In this document: in pieces, positions 8,891 to 19,558 of the stretch
Numbering within the stretch: the stretch's first letter is position 1
Layout of the letters: every line of letters begins with the position of its first letter
From: Nitratireductor aestuarii
Lineage (GTDB): Bacteria; Pseudomonadota; Alphaproteobacteria; Rhizobiales; Rhizobiaceae
DNA length: 64,000 nucleotides
Assembly: GCF_014641695.1 (NCBI RefSeq)
Contig: NZ_BMIF01000013.1
Span: forward strand, 1 to 64,000
Direction: 5' to 3'
Translations under genes and position numbers: made by a program
The notes under the pieces: model-generated
The model's input: the letters and a program-made list of their open reading frames with translations, nothing else
Database searches by the model: none
Told to the model about the DNA's origin: nothing

Positions 8891-9630
8891 GCTGCACCCC
8901 CCGATGGCTCGAAGGACTTAAGCATACCTGAATAGGGCTTGGCGAGTGGGGTTGCATAGGCGCCGCGCTTTGAGGTCATGAGGCCGAGTGCCACCAGCGC
9001 TTCTGCCTGCCGCACGGCGGCACTGACGCCGTCAATCACCGGTACGCCGTACTCCGCCTGTAGCTCCCGCGCCATGTCCGCCATGCCCGCGCAGCCGAGC
9101 ACGATTGCCTCCGCACGGTCCTCCTCCAGGGCTACGATAATCTCCTCACGCAACCGCTCGCCAGCACCGGATGCCGGATCTTCAAGCGAGAGGACCGGGA
9201 TATCAGCCGCTCTCACCTTGCAGCGCGTTGCCATGCCGTAGCGCTGTACCAGCCCCTCGATGGGCACACGCGATCGTTCGAGCGTGGTGACGATGGTAAA
9301 GCGTTGGGCGACGAAGGCTGCAAGGCTGAGCGCCGCCTCGCAGATGCCCAGAACGGGGATGCTGGCCATGGCGCGCGCTGCATCGAGCCCGGTGTCGTCG
9401 AAACAGGCGATCACGGCTGCGTCGGCGCCGCTCCGTTCGCTCTCGGCGATGGCCGCAAGCAGGCCTGGCACGGCAAAGGCCTCGTCGTAATAGCCTTCGA
9501 TCGAGGCTGGCCCCATCGCCGAGGTGACAGCCACGATCTCTGTTCCGAAAGACGCGGCAAGCTTGGCAGAGGCTGCGATGGTCTCTGTCATCGAGGCGGT
9601 GGTGTTGGGATTGACGACCAATATGCGCAT
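8887..9630 (-). CDS. aspartate/glutamate/hydantoin racemase family protein
   Basis: A 247-residue cofactor-independent racemase. The two catalytic cysteines of this fold are present: Cys76 in ACFDDTG and Cys180 in LGCAGM, at the spacing known from hydantoin racemases. The N-terminus RILVVNPNT is typical of the family. It could racemise a hydantoin or amino acid, or act as a maleate-isomerase-like enzyme. It begins 6 bases after the permease gene 9637-10452 and overlaps the GNAT gene, so it belongs to the transport operon. The dihydropyrimidinase at 51797 is far away and under different control. Confidence 0.85.
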   Translation of the reverse strand: MRILVVNPNTTASMTETIAASAKLAASFGTEIVAVTSAMGPASIEGYYDEAFAVPGLLAAIAESERSGADAAVIACFDDTGLDAARAMASIPVLGICEAALSLAAFVAQRFTIVTTLERSRVPIEGLVQRYGMATRCKVRAADIPVLSLEDPASGAGERLREEIIVALEEDRAEAIVLGCAGMADMARELQAEYGVPVIDGVSAAVRQAEALVALGLMTSKRGAYATPLAKPYSGMLKSFEPSGGAA

Positions 9631-9636
9631 GGCTGA

Positions 9637-10452
9637 TCAGGCGCGCGCCCGCCTCCGATTGACATAGACGATGAAGCCCAGCGCCGCTGCTATGACGATG
9701 AATGAGAACAGCGTGGTGATGGTGCCCAGCGCATAGAGCACCGGTGTCGTCACGTTCGTCGTCATGGCATAGAGCTCGAGCGGCAGCGTGTTGTAGGTGC
9801 CTGCGGCCATCAGCGTGCGGGCGAATTCGTCATAGGAAAGGGTGAAGCCGAAGAGTGCCACGCCCACAAGGCTCGGTGCGATCATCGGCAGCACCACGTG
9901 CGCAAAGGTCTGCCAGCTGGAAGCCCCGAGGTCACGCGCGGCCTCCTCGTATGAAGGCGAGAAGCGATTGAAGACCGCGAACATGATCAGCACGCCGAAC
10001 GGCAGCGTCCAGGTGAGGTGTGCGCCGAGCGCGGAGCTGTACCAGGCGGGCCGGAAGCCCAGCTGCTGGAACAGCACGCCGATGCCGAGCGAAATGATGA
10101 TCGACGGCACCACCAGGCTCGCCACCGCGAGATAGAAGAGCGGTGTCGCGCCCACGAAGCGGCGGCGGAATGCGAGACCAGCCATCAGCGACGCGACGAC
10201 GGTGATCGCCATCACCATGAAGGCAAGCGCAAGGGAACGGCGGAAGCTGCCGCCGAAATCGCCAACGGCCTGCGTTTCAAAGAGGTTGCCGAACCAGTGC
10301 AGCGAAACGCCGTTGAGAGGGAAGGTCAGCCCACCGTTCGGCCCCTGGAAGGACAGGATGATGATCGCCGACAGGGGCCCATAGAGAAACAGCACGAAGA
10401 GCGCGAAGAAGGTCGCGAGGACGTAGAATCCGAAGGTTCGCCGTTCGTGCAT
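9637..10452 (-). CDS. spermidine/putrescine-type ABC permease (PotC-like)
   Basis: A 271-residue inner-membrane permease with six likely spans and the EAA loop EEAARDLGASSWQTFAHVVLP. It resembles PotC/PotI. The frame extends two codons upstream to a TTG at 10458, but ATG 10452 is preferred because AAGGAG lies 8 bases before it. It follows the other permease directly and should pair with it as a heterodimer. The family includes carriers of polyamines, iron and other small cations or opines, so the ligand is open. Confidence 0.88.
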   Translation of the reverse strand: MHERRTFGFYVLATFFALFVLFLYGPLSAIIILSFQGPNGGLTFPLNGVSLHWFGNLFETQAVGDFGGSFRRSLALAFMVMAITVVASLMAGLAFRRRFVGATPLFYLAVASLVVPSIIISLGIGVLFQQLGFRPAWYSSALGAHLTWTLPFGVLIMFAVFNRFSPSYEEAARDLGASSWQTFAHVVLPMIAPSLVGVALFGFTLSYDEFARTLMAAGTYNTLPLELYAMTTNVTTPVLYALGTITTLFSFIVIAAALGFIVYVNRRRARA

Positions 10453-10454
10453 CG

Positions 10455-11366
10455 TCAAAGCTCCTTGCGAATATCAACGACACGCAGGATGCCCGCCACC
10501 ATCAGCAGCACCACCGCAAGCAGCACGACCGCATTGGCCGCCGCCGCCGGATATTGCATCAGCGACATCTGGTTCTTCATCATCAGCGCGACCGATGCGC
10601 TCTGGCCGCCCGACATCACCTGCACGGTGGAAAAGTCAGCCATGACAAGCGTGACGACGAAGATCGTGCCGATCGCCATGCCGGGCTTCGCCAGCGGAAT
10701 GATGACGTTCCAGAGGATCTGCCAGTCGGAGGCGCCGGCATCGCGTGCGGCTTCGATCAGCGAGCGGTCGATGCGCATCAGCGTGTTGAAGATCGGCACC
10801 ACTATGAACAGCGTGTAGAGGTGGACCATGGCCAGCACCACGGCAAAGTCAGAGTAAAGCAGCCATTCGATGGGGGCTGAAATGAAGCCGCCCTCGATCA
10901 GCATGGAATTCACCAGCCCGTTGCGGCCGAGCACCGGGATCCACGAGATCATCCGAATGATGTTCGAGGTGAGGAACGGCACGGTGCAGACAAGAAACAG
11001 CACCATCTGCATGCCGGTAGTGCGCACATAGAAGGCGAGGAAATAGGCCACCCAGAAGCCGGTGAAGAGGGTGATCGCCCAGACCAGAACCGCGTATTTC
11101 AACGTGTTGAGATAGGTCTTCCACGTCACCCAGGAGCCCAGCGTCTCCTCGTAGTTCAACGTCATGAAGTCCGGATACATCATCGCGAAGTCGTAATCCC
11201 AGAAGGACACGACCGCGATCATGATGATCGGCAGCAGCAGGAAGAGCCCCAGAATTAGCGTCAGCGGCAGTGCCTGCAGGTAGGGCGCCATGCGCGGCAG
11301 GCGCGCGGAACGGCCCCTTGAGGCAGCAGGGGCGGCAGCGGTTGTGTCTTCGATCATGACGGCCAA
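10455..11366 (-). CDS. spermidine/putrescine-type ABC permease (PotB-like)
   Basis: A 303-residue permease with a cytoplasmic N-terminus of about 25 residues, then six spans and the EAA loop EAARDAGASDWQILWNVIIPL. A TTG start at 11366 has GGAG 7 bases upstream; ATG at 11357 is the alternative. A strong GC hairpin lies between it and the upstream binding-protein gene and may lower its expression relative to the binding protein. Confidence 0.87.
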   Translation of the reverse strand: MAVMIEDTTAAAPAASRGRSARLPRMAPYLQALPLTLILGLFLLLPIIMIAVVSFWDYDFAMMYPDFMTLNYEETLGSWVTWKTYLNTLKYAVLVWAITLFTGFWVAYFLAFYVRTTGMQMVLFLVCTVPFLTSNIIRMISWIPVLGRNGLVNSMLIEGGFISAPIEWLLYSDFAVVLAMVHLYTLFIVVPIFNTLMRIDRSLIEAARDAGASDWQILWNVIIPLAKPGMAIGTIFVVTLVMADFSTVQVMSGGQSASVALMMKNQMSLMQYPAAAANAVVLLAVVLLMVAGILRVVDIRKEL

Positions 11367-11396
11367 CAGCAGACTCCGGTGTGAGCGGTGGAGTAC

Positions 11397-11418
11397 CGGC
11401 CCGGCAGAAGCCGGGCCG
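11397..11418 (-). terminator. intercistronic hairpin after the binding-protein gene
   Basis: CGGCCCGGC-AGAA-GCCGGGCCG is a perfect 9-bp stem with a 4-base loop, located 13 bases after the stop of the binding-protein gene and before the permease gene. With no T run it more likely stabilises the upstream message or partly attenuates than fully terminates. Confidence 0.6.
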
Positions 11419-11431
11419 ATATCTTAGCGGA

Positions 11432-12721
11432 TCAGGCTGCGATGAACTCGTTCCAGCGACGAACCATGTAGCGGTCCTCGTCCATGACCGAGTTCCAGCA
11501 GGAGACCTTGCCCATGCGGTCATCGAAGGAGCCGCCGTCGCGCACGGTCCCGGCCTTCTCCATCACCTGGCCATCGGGTGAGAGGATGTCACCCTGCGCA
11601 GGCTTGCCTTCCACCCAGAAGCCCCATTCGTCTTCGGACATGTACTGCTTGGCCGTTTCCATGCAGGCCGAGTAGTAGCCCTGACGGTTGAGGTATGCGC
11701 CGACCCAGCCGGACGTGTACCAGTTGACGTATTCATAGGCCGCGTCGAGCTTTGCGCCCGATAGATGCTTGGCGAGGCCAAGACCGCCGCCCCATGCGCG
11801 GTAGCCTTCCTTGAGAGGCTGGTAGACGCAGGGCACGCCCTTGGAGCGGACAGCAGCCACGGCCGGCGACCACATGGACTGGATGACCACTTCACCCGAT
11901 GACATGAGGTTGACGCTTTCGTCGAAGGTCTTCCAGAAGGCGCGGAACTGGCCAGACTGCTTGGCCTTGATGAGGAATTCGATCGTCTTGTCGATCTCTT
12001 CCTTCGTCATGTTGCCCTTGTCGCCGTACTTGATCTCGCCCATGGCCTCCATGATCATGGCTGCGTCCATGATGCCGATCGACGGGATGTTGATGATGGC
12101 GCTCTTGCCCTTGTAGGCCGGATCCATGATGTCGGCCCAAGAGGTGATCTCGCGGCCCACGAGGTCGGGGCGGATGCCGAGCGTGTCGGCGTTATAGATG
12201 GTGGGCACCATGGTGAGCCACTGCGTCGGCTCCTTGGCGAAGGCCTTGTCTTCAGGCTTTTCGACGAAACCGACGGTGTGGGGGGCGGTGCCCTGGGCGA
12301 TCTCGGACTCCGGATTCAGCTTGCCGGTGATGAAGAGCGGCACGATCTTGTCGTAGTACTTCAGTTTCGAGACATCCATCGGCTGGATGACGCCCGCCGG
12401 GAACACCTTCTTCAGGATCCAGTACTCGACGTCGGCAATGTCGTAGCTGTCCGGCTGGGTGACGGCGCGCTGGGCGGCGGCGTCGGAGTCCATCGCCGTC
12501 ATTTCGAGCGTGATGCCGAGGTCTTCCTTGCACTTCTGGGCAACCGCGTTGAGGTTCGACACGCCCGTGCCGAACTGGCGGAGCGTGATCGGGTTCTGCG
12601 CCCAGATGTGCGGGAAGCCGGTAATCGCGCCGGAGCCGGCTGCGAGACCCGCAGCCGCGGTGCCAGTCTTCAGAAGTGTACGACGGGTTATTCCCGTCTT
12701 CTTTTCAGTATTCTCTGTCAT
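11432..12721 (-). CDS. polyamine-type ABC transporter substrate-binding protein, Tat-exported
   Basis: A 429-residue periplasmic protein of the PotD/PotF class (SBP_bac family). The N-terminus has a twin-arginine signal (GITRRTLLKTG followed by a hydrophobic stretch), implying folded export by Tat. The frame is open upstream, but ATG at 12721 is chosen because AGGGG precedes it and the upstream part would overlap the ATPase gene. It is encoded between the ATPase and the two permeases. The ligand is a polyamine or other organic cation by family; a hydantoin-racemase-like gene downstream suggests an amino-acid derivative instead. Confidence 0.88.
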   Translation of the reverse strand: MTENTEKKTGITRRTLLKTGTAAAGLAAGSGAITGFPHIWAQNPITLRQFGTGVSNLNAVAQKCKEDLGITLEMTAMDSDAAAQRAVTQPDSYDIADVEYWILKKVFPAGVIQPMDVSKLKYYDKIVPLFITGKLNPESEIAQGTAPHTVGFVEKPEDKAFAKEPTQWLTMVPTIYNADTLGIRPDLVGREITSWADIMDPAYKGKSAIINIPSIGIMDAAMIMEAMGEIKYGDKGNMTKEEIDKTIEFLIKAKQSGQFRAFWKTFDESVNLMSSGEVVIQSMWSPAVAAVRSKGVPCVYQPLKEGYRAWGGGLGLAKHLSGAKLDAAYEYVNWYTSGWVGAYLNRQGYYSACMETAKQYMSEDEWGFWVEGKPAQGDILSPDGQVMEKAGTVRDGGSFDDRMGKVSCWNSVMDEDRYMVRRWNEFIAA

Positions 12722-12752
12722 GTCAGTTCCCCTCTGTTCAGTTATTGTTGAA

Positions 12753-13841
12753 TCAGGCGTCGAGAGGCTGGAGCACGATCGTGTCCTGCGCCTCCCAACA
12801 AAGCGGTACTGCATCGCCGATCTTCACGGGGTTCGCGAAGAAGTCGGCGTCACTCAGAATTCCTGTGAAGTCGCTGATGCCGGCGCCGGAGACGCTGAGC
12901 TTCACCGATGAACCCCGATACTCGACGTTCTGTACGATGCCGGTGAACCCGAGGCCGGGCTGCACAGGCTCTCCGATCCGCACCCGGTCCGTGCGGATGG
13001 CAATGTCGGCACTGGAGCCGTGCTCACGCGCCGGGCCCGTCCCCGCAAAGGTGCCGCCGCCCGCAACGTCGAGTAACAGCATCCCGTCAGCATAGCCCGC
13101 GGCTTTCCCGGAGATCACGTTGTGATCGCCCATGAAGCGGGCAACGAAGGCGGTGGCAGGGCGCTCGAAGATGTCGCGCGGCGGTGCCGCCTGCTCGATG
13201 CGGCCGTCGTTCATCACCACGATCAGGTCGGCGAGCGCCATGGCCTCTTCCTGGCTGTGGGTGACATGGACGAAAGTGATACCCAGCGAGCGCTGCAGCT
13301 TCTTCAGCTCGGCGCGGACACGCACCTTCAGGAACGGGTCGAGCGCGGATAAAGGCTCGTCGAGCAGGAGGGCTTCCGGATTGGTGATGAGGGCGCGGGC
13401 GAGCGCTACGCGCTGCTGCTGCCCGCCCGAAAGCTGGGCAGGGCGGCGGTTGGCATAGGCTTCCAGCTGCACGAGCTTCAGCATTTCCAGCGCGCGGGCG
13501 CGGCGCTCTTCCTTCGGAACACCCTTCATCTTGAGGCTGAAGGCGACGTTGTCCGCCACATCGAGGTGCGGAAACAGCGCGTATGACTGGAACATCATGG
13601 CTGTGCCGCGGCTGGCCGGCGGCAGGTCGGTAACAACGGAACTGCCGAGCCTGATGTCGCCTGCCGACACCCGCTCGTGCCCGGCTATCATCCTGAGTGT
13701 CGTGGTCTTGCCACAACCGGACGGGCCGAGAAGGCAGCAATAGCTGCCAGCCGGAATTTTGAGACTGACGCTTTCTACGGCTGTCGTTGAACCGTAGACC
13801 TTGGACACAGAGACAATGTCGATCGTAGCGGCGTTGGACAT
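12753..13841 (-). CDS. polyamine-type ABC transporter ATPase (PotA-like)
   Basis: A 362-residue ATPase with Walker A GPSGCGKTT (residues 39-47), signature [15 protein letters not shown], Walker B LLLDEPLSALD and a C-terminal TOBE domain from about residue 285. ATG 13841 is preferred over the longer frame because GGAGGT lies 5 bases upstream. It is the first gene of the minus-strand operon ATPase, binding protein, two permeases, racemase, acetyltransferase. The roughly 200 bases upstream contain no gene and should hold the promoter. Confidence 0.9.
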   Translation of the reverse strand: MSNAATIDIVSVSKVYGSTTAVESVSLKIPAGSYCCLLGPSGCGKTTTLRMIAGHERVSAGDIRLGSSVVTDLPPASRGTAMMFQSYALFPHLDVADNVAFSLKMKGVPKEERRARALEMLKLVQLEAYANRRPAQLSGGQQQRVALARALITNPEALLLDEPLSALDPFLKVRVRAELKKLQRSLGITFVHVTHSQEEAMALADLIVVMNDGRIEQAAPPRDIFERPATAFVARFMGDHNVISGKAAGYADGMLLLDVAGGGTFAGTGPAREHGSSADIAIRTDRVRIGEPVQPGLGFTGIVQNVEYRGSSVKLSVSGAGISDFTGILSDADFFANPVKIGDAVPLCWEAQDTIVLQPLDA

Positions 13842-14048
13842 GGGGGACCTCCATCCCTTTCGTGGAGGTATCATGCATCAGCTATGCCAACTGCACTTTG
13901 TGGGCTCAAGCCCTTGATCTGCAAACTATTCTTCGTAGTGAGCAGGTCAAATGGCCAAAAGACTTACATGCCCTGCTCAAATATTGTGCTGAATGCTGTA
14001 GAGAGCTTGTGCAGCCAAGTAACACGTTTATGAAGTTGCACTGACCGC

Positions 14049-14576
14049 TTAAACGAAGCCGATCCAGCGGCCGGCTATCACCGCGGATATCCAGGTGACC
14101 AGCGACAGGCCCGCCATAACCCGGACCAAAGCAGTCGGGCAGTTCTGCACAGGTCTTTGCCGCCAGGGAGCGAATACCTGGAACAGCAGGGCATTGGCGA
14201 CGCCAAGGGCGAGCAACGCCATCTTCGCCAGGAAAGCCGGGTTAGCGGCATATTCCTTGGTACGCACGCTGAAGAGCATTACGCCGAAGGCCACTGTCAG
14301 GGCGGTGCCGACCATGGCGGTCTGCGAGAGGAACGGACCGATGATATTGAGCGGCACGCTCCGGAAGAAGCCGAGCACACGCAGGTCGAGCGGGATGATC
14401 GCGCCGACCAGGATCCCGATCGACAGAATGTGAGCGGCGTTGACGAACATGTAGAGCCTTGGCGACATTGTCAGTGTCTGCGCAAGGGCACTGCCGGAGA
14501 GCCAGTTGAATAATTCCAGCAAGTGACCGTCAGTTCCTGATGCGATCAGGGTAGATGTCGAAGCTCTTGTCCCCAA
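14049..14576 (-). CDS. small integral membrane protein, DUF6644/DUF2214-like
   Basis: A protein of up to 175 residues with four to five hydrophobic spans separated by short loops (MYMFVNAAHILSIGILVGAI-type segments) and no enzymatic motif. It fits the uncharacterised membrane family usually encoded next to DUF6152 proteins, as here. The frame begins at ATG 14576, overlapping the upstream gene by 47 bases. A TTG at 14522, 8 bases after the upstream stop and with AGGAA before it, is a plausible true start giving 157 residues. Function is unknown; the pairing suggests a membrane anchor or redox partner for the periplasmic DUF6152 protein. Confidence 0.75.
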   Translation of the reverse strand: MGTRASTSTLIASGTDGHLLELFNWLSGSALAQTLTMSPRLYMFVNAAHILSIGILVGAIIPLDLRVLGFFRSVPLNIIGPFLSQTAMVGTALTVAFGVMLFSVRTKEYAANPAFLAKMALLALGVANALLFQVFAPWRQRPVQNCPTALVRVMAGLSLVTWISAVIAGRWIGFV

Positions 14577-14907
14577 TCGTGATGCGTACCGCTTTCATCA
14601 GCTTCTCGTTCTTGTCGAGCGAACGGTTGCCTACCACCGTCACCTCATCACCGACGTTGGCTGCTCCCGGAACAAAGCCGGAGCGCTGGGTCTGCGTGGG
14701 ATTGGCAAGATCGACCTCCCAGGTCTCTCCACCGGCCTCAACCACAAGGGAAGGGTGGGGTGGTGCGAACGATATCTCCTGGATCGTTCCCTTGAGCTCG
14801 CTCTGCTCGCCTTCCGCCCAGCTCCAGCCGTGGTGGGCAAGAGCTGTCGTTGCGAAAAGTGTTGAAGCAAAGAAGCCGGCAAGAATGGTTTGCGGTTTCG
14901 GGGCCAT
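14530..14907 (-). CDS. periplasmic DUF6152 family protein
   Basis: A 125-residue exported protein. A signal peptide of about 25 residues ends ATTALAHHGWSW, and the HHGW motif right after the cleavage site is the hallmark of the family. The rest is an OB-fold-like beta domain (LKGTIQEISFAPPHPSLVVE). GAGGAGG precedes ATG 14907. The N-terminal His-His after processing could bind a metal such as copper, which is inference. It is coupled to the membrane-protein gene downstream. Confidence 0.8.
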   Translation of the reverse strand: MAPKPQTILAGFFASTLFATTALAHHGWSWAEGEQSELKGTIQEISFAPPHPSLVVEAGGETWEVDLANPTQTQRSGFVPGAANVGDEVTVVGNRSLDKNEKLMKAVRITIGDKSFDIYPDRIRN

Positions 14908-15009
14908 GGCAATCCTCCTCACCGTTGATGCCGTAGTCCAGAGGTCGCCAGAGTGCACGCTTAGGGTAAGACCGTCCACTCACAAAGAGATGAGGCAGGC
15001 CGGAAGGCG

Positions 15010-15038
15010 GTGAAGGCGGCTGATACCACCGCCTTCAC
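15010..15038 (-). terminator. hairpin behind the peptide-transporter/CocE operon
   Basis: GTGAAGGCGG, a 9-base loop and CCGCCTTCAC form a perfect 10-bp stem starting 11 bases past the CocE stop. The T tract is weak. The same hairpin also faces the DUF6152 promoter side. Confidence 0.6.
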
Positions 15039-15048
15039 GAAGAGCCTG

Positions 15049-16935
15049 TCACTCCCGTCCGATGTTGTCGCAGACGCGCACCTTCAGCACGGACGGACGG
15101 TCACGGTCGAGGAAGACGGTGTTGGTCGCAATCCGCCTGCGTCGGCTGGTACCCTCCGGCTCGCCCGTGTTCGGGTTCACATCATACTTCGGGAAGTTGG
15201 ATGACGAGATGTCGAGCCGGATGCGATGGCCCTTCTTGAACAGGTTGGCGGTAGCAAACGGAACGATGGTAATCTTGAACACTTCGCCCGGCTGCACCGG
15301 CTCCGGCCGGTCAAAGCCGTTGCGATAGCGCACGCGGAAGATGCCGTCCGTAATGTTGAGCGCATAGCCGCGCGGGTAGTCCTCCGACGGCGGATAGACG
15401 TCCACCAGCTTGGCGGTGAAATCGGTGTCCGGCGCATCGGTGGTCACCCACAGCTCAACCTCGACCGGGCCGATGATCGCCACGTCTTCTGCAAGCGGCT
15501 CGGTCTCGAAGCTCAGCACATCGTGGCGGGCGGTCAGCGGCAGGCCGGGGCGTTTGCAGCCGAAGAACTCCTCCGATTCCACCTGGTCGAAACCACCGCC
15601 GGTGAAGATCGGCTCGCCTGACGTGAGCGACCCGCCGATGGTCGGCACCGGATCAGCCGGGTCGAAGTTGTAGCTGATGGAAGCGTTCGGGGCCTCCGGC
15701 GCACTGGCGCTGAGCGCCATGTCGGCGTGGAGATAAAGGTTCTGCTCGCGCGAATCCGGCAGCGGCCAGTCGGTGCTCTCAATCCAGCGGCCGCCATGGT
15801 CCAGATGACCTTCCTCGGTCCTGCGGCCGCTTCCGGTACCCATCAGGAACACATGGACGCGCCCGGCAAGCTCCTTGTCTGTCTCGCCCTTGAGGTAGCG
15901 GGCGAACCATTTCTCGCGGAAGGAAAGCCAGTCCTCGTCGATCTGCCCGTCGAAGTAGGCGGCGGGGCCGAAATCCACGTCACCGAAAACGCGCTGCGAT
16001 CGGTTGCCGTGGGTCCATGGTCCCATGATCAGCGTCAGCGGGCGCTCGGGATCGCCCTTGAGGCCGACATAGTTTTCCAGTGTCGAGCTGACGTAGGCGT
16101 CGAACCAGCTCGACATGAAGATGGTCGGGACCTTGGGGAAGGTCTCATAGTAGCCGGCAGCGTAGATGCCGACCTTCTTCCAGAAGTCGCCGAATGTGCC
16201 CTGCTGCCATTGCTCGAGCAGGTAGTCTTCGTATTCAGGGTTCCAGCGGATCGGCGAGCGGCCCTTGGTCCAGGGCATCCGGGTGAACCAGTCGTTCAGG
16301 TTTTCGGCTGCGACTGCCCGGGCTGTGACTTCGTCCGTGCCTTCCTGTGCCCGGTGATAGGCCCAGGTGGCCTGCTTCAGTTCAAAAGCGCCGCCCTGGC
16401 GGATGCCGCAGGTATAGGCGTTCGCGAAACCACCGGAATCGACAATCATGGCGGCGAGACCGGGAGCGTTGAGGCACGCCAGCGCCATCTGTGTGTGGGC
16501 GTTGTAGGAAAGCCCCTGGGTGCCGATCCGACCATTGTTCCATGGCTGGTGCGCCAGCCATTCCATCGTATCATACCCGTCTTCACCCTCGGACAGATAT
16601 TTTACGAAATGCCCTTCGCTGTCATAGCGACCGCGGCAATCCTGCCAGACCGAAATATAGCCTAGGCGGACGAGATGGATCGCCAGCTCCTCGCGAGACT
16701 TGGGCTTGGGGTTGTTGATCGACCATTCGGTGCGGGACGTTCCGCGCTTGTTGTAAGGTGTGCGCTCCAGAATGACCGGTAGCGCTGCCTCCACCGGACG
16801 TCCGTCTACCGCTGGGCGGTAGACGTCGGTCGCAAGGTGAACTCCGTCACGCATCGCAACCATCACGTTGCGATGCACGAGCACGCCTTCTGCCACGGGG
16901 ACAGGAGGCGTCAGTTCATTTGGCACGAAACTCAT
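15049..16935 (-). CDS. CocE/NonD family hydrolase
   Basis: A 628-residue serine hydrolase of the cocaine-esterase / X-Pro dipeptidyl-peptidase S15 group. The alpha/beta-hydrolase part carries the nucleophile Ser143 in GLSYNAHTQ. Acid and His candidates lie in SWFDAY and GPWTHGN. The C-terminal third is the jelly-roll PepX_C domain (FTAKLVDVYPPSEDYPRG). There is no signal peptide, so it acts in the cytoplasm. It overlaps the upstream binding-protein gene by 4 bases and is the last gene of the peptide-type ABC operon, so it probably hydrolyses the imported peptide, amide or ester. Confidence 0.9.
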   Translation of the reverse strand: MSFVPNELTPPVPVAEGVLVHRNVMVAMRDGVHLATDVYRPAVDGRPVEAALPVILERTPYNKRGTSRTEWSINNPKPKSREELAIHLVRLGYISVWQDCRGRYDSEGHFVKYLSEGEDGYDTMEWLAHQPWNNGRIGTQGLSYNAHTQMALACLNAPGLAAMIVDSGGFANAYTCGIRQGGAFELKQATWAYHRAQEGTDEVTARAVAAENLNDWFTRMPWTKGRSPIRWNPEYEDYLLEQWQQGTFGDFWKKVGIYAAGYYETFPKVPTIFMSSWFDAYVSSTLENYVGLKGDPERPLTLIMGPWTHGNRSQRVFGDVDFGPAAYFDGQIDEDWLSFREKWFARYLKGETDKELAGRVHVFLMGTGSGRRTEEGHLDHGGRWIESTDWPLPDSREQNLYLHADMALSASAPEAPNASISYNFDPADPVPTIGGSLTSGEPIFTGGGFDQVESEEFFGCKRPGLPLTARHDVLSFETEPLAEDVAIIGPVEVELWVTTDAPDTDFTAKLVDVYPPSEDYPRGYALNITDGIFRVRYRNGFDRPEPVQPGEVFKITIVPFATANLFKKGHRIRLDISSSNFPKYDVNPNTGEPEGTSRRRRIATNTVFLDRDRPSVLKVRVCDNIGRE

Positions 16936-18511
16936 TTCGCAATCCGCACGTCACTGGCTACGGTGCGTTCCGAAAGGTTCGGCGTGAAGTCGATGCCCTC
17001 GCGTGCAGCCCAGTAGATCTTCTGGAAGTAGAGCGGCACGATTGCCTGGTCTTCCATGGCGATGCGGGTTGCAGCCTGTAGCTTCTCCATGCGCTTTTCC
17101 TGGTCGAACTCTTCGATCGCTTCGTTCAGCGCGGCGTCGAAATCCGCGTTGGAATAGCGCATGCGGTTGAACCCGCCAGTGCCCGCTTCCTTGCTGTAGG
17201 TCTGCAGCAGCGAGCGCAGGTTTGCCTCCGCGTTTGGCGTCGAGGAGCCGAGCGAGAAGATGTAGGCGCCGTACTCGCCCTTGGTCGCGGCAGCGGAGTA
17301 GACATTGTAGGGCTGCGTCTGCACGCCGTTGACCTTCAGGCCGCCGCGGGCGAGCAACTGGCCGAGCGCCTGGGCGATGTCGCCGTCGCCGGGGAAGCGG
17401 TCGTTGGACGAATAGATCGTGATGCCGAAGCCTTCCGGGAAGCCGGCCTCAGCCAGCAGCGCCTTGGCTTCTGCCGGGTTGGCCGGCTCAGGCTGCAGGT
17501 CTTCCACATAGCCGCCAAGCACCGAGGGGACGATCTGCGCGGAAGGTACACCCGCGCCGTTCAGTACGCGATCAACCAGAAGCTGACGGTCGATCATCTT
17601 GGAGATGGCCTTGCGCACTTTTGCATCACGGAACGGGTTTGGCTCGATCAGCTTGCCGGAAGCGTCGACCACGCCCGGAGCGGTATCGTCACGCATATTG
17701 AGCGCGAGATAGACGAGGCGGCCGGACTCGACCGGGAAGACCTTGAGATTGCCCGAGCTTTCCAGACGTGGGACGTCCGACGGCGAAACGGAATCGATGA
17801 TGTCGACCGAGCCTGAGAGTAGAGCTGCCGTGCGCGCCGCGTCATTGGCGATGAAGCGGAACTCGACGTTCTCGAAGTCGGGCTTCTTGCCCCAATAATT
17901 GTCATAGGCGGTCAGCTTCAGCGATTCAGCTGGACGCCACTCCACGAACTTGTAGGGACCTGTGCCGATCGCGGCCTTGCCGGAGTTGAAGTCTTCAAGC
18001 GTTGCGTTCTCGGTCGCCTTCTTGGAGACCATGAAGACGCGACCTATCTGCTCCATCAGGGCAGGGTTGGGTGCCTTGGTGATCAGGCGAAACTTGTGAT
18101 CGTCGATCTTTTCCAGCTTGTCGACGGAGCTCACCATGTCGGTGAACGGAGCCGGGCTGTTCGGCACCTCGTCCGTGCGCTCCAACGAGTAGATCACGTC
18201 ATCGACGGTGAACGGCGAACCATCGTGGAAGGTTACATCCTTGCGGATCGAGATTTCCCATGTGAGCGGATCGAGGTTCTGCCATTCCGTCGCAAGATGC
18301 GGATGCATCTGCAGGTTCTCGTCGGTGCGCAGCAGCGTCTCGAACATGTTGTCGGCAGTCATCTGGTTGTTGCCGGTGCGCGAGAACTGCGGGTCGATGG
18401 CCGAAGGCTCGTTGGCGCGGCCGATGACCACGTCGGCCGCCATGGCCGTGAAGGCGGTGGATGACAGCAGTGCGGCCGCTATCGCGGCAGTTCCCCATTT
18501 TTTCATGATTG

Positions 18512-18515
<4 letters not shown>
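16932..18515 (-). CDS. peptide/nickel-type ABC transporter substrate-binding protein
   Basis: A 527-residue SBP_bac_5 family protein with a signal peptide of about 26 residues (ending TAMAADVV) and the family motif region TWEISIRKDVTFHDGSPFTVDDV. The start overlaps the stop of the ATPase gene upstream as ATGA. Unusually the binding-protein gene is fifth of six instead of first. It should bind an oligopeptide or a peptide-like ester that the adjoining CocE enzyme cleaves. Confidence 0.92.

Positions 18516-19554
<1,039 letters not shown>

Positions 19555-19558
<4 letters not shown>

Noticed and set aside
13862-14044. 60-codon open frame on the plus strand in the gap upstream of the polyamine-type operon
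   Set aside because: No ribosome site or recognisable family; the region more likely holds the divergent operon's promoter.
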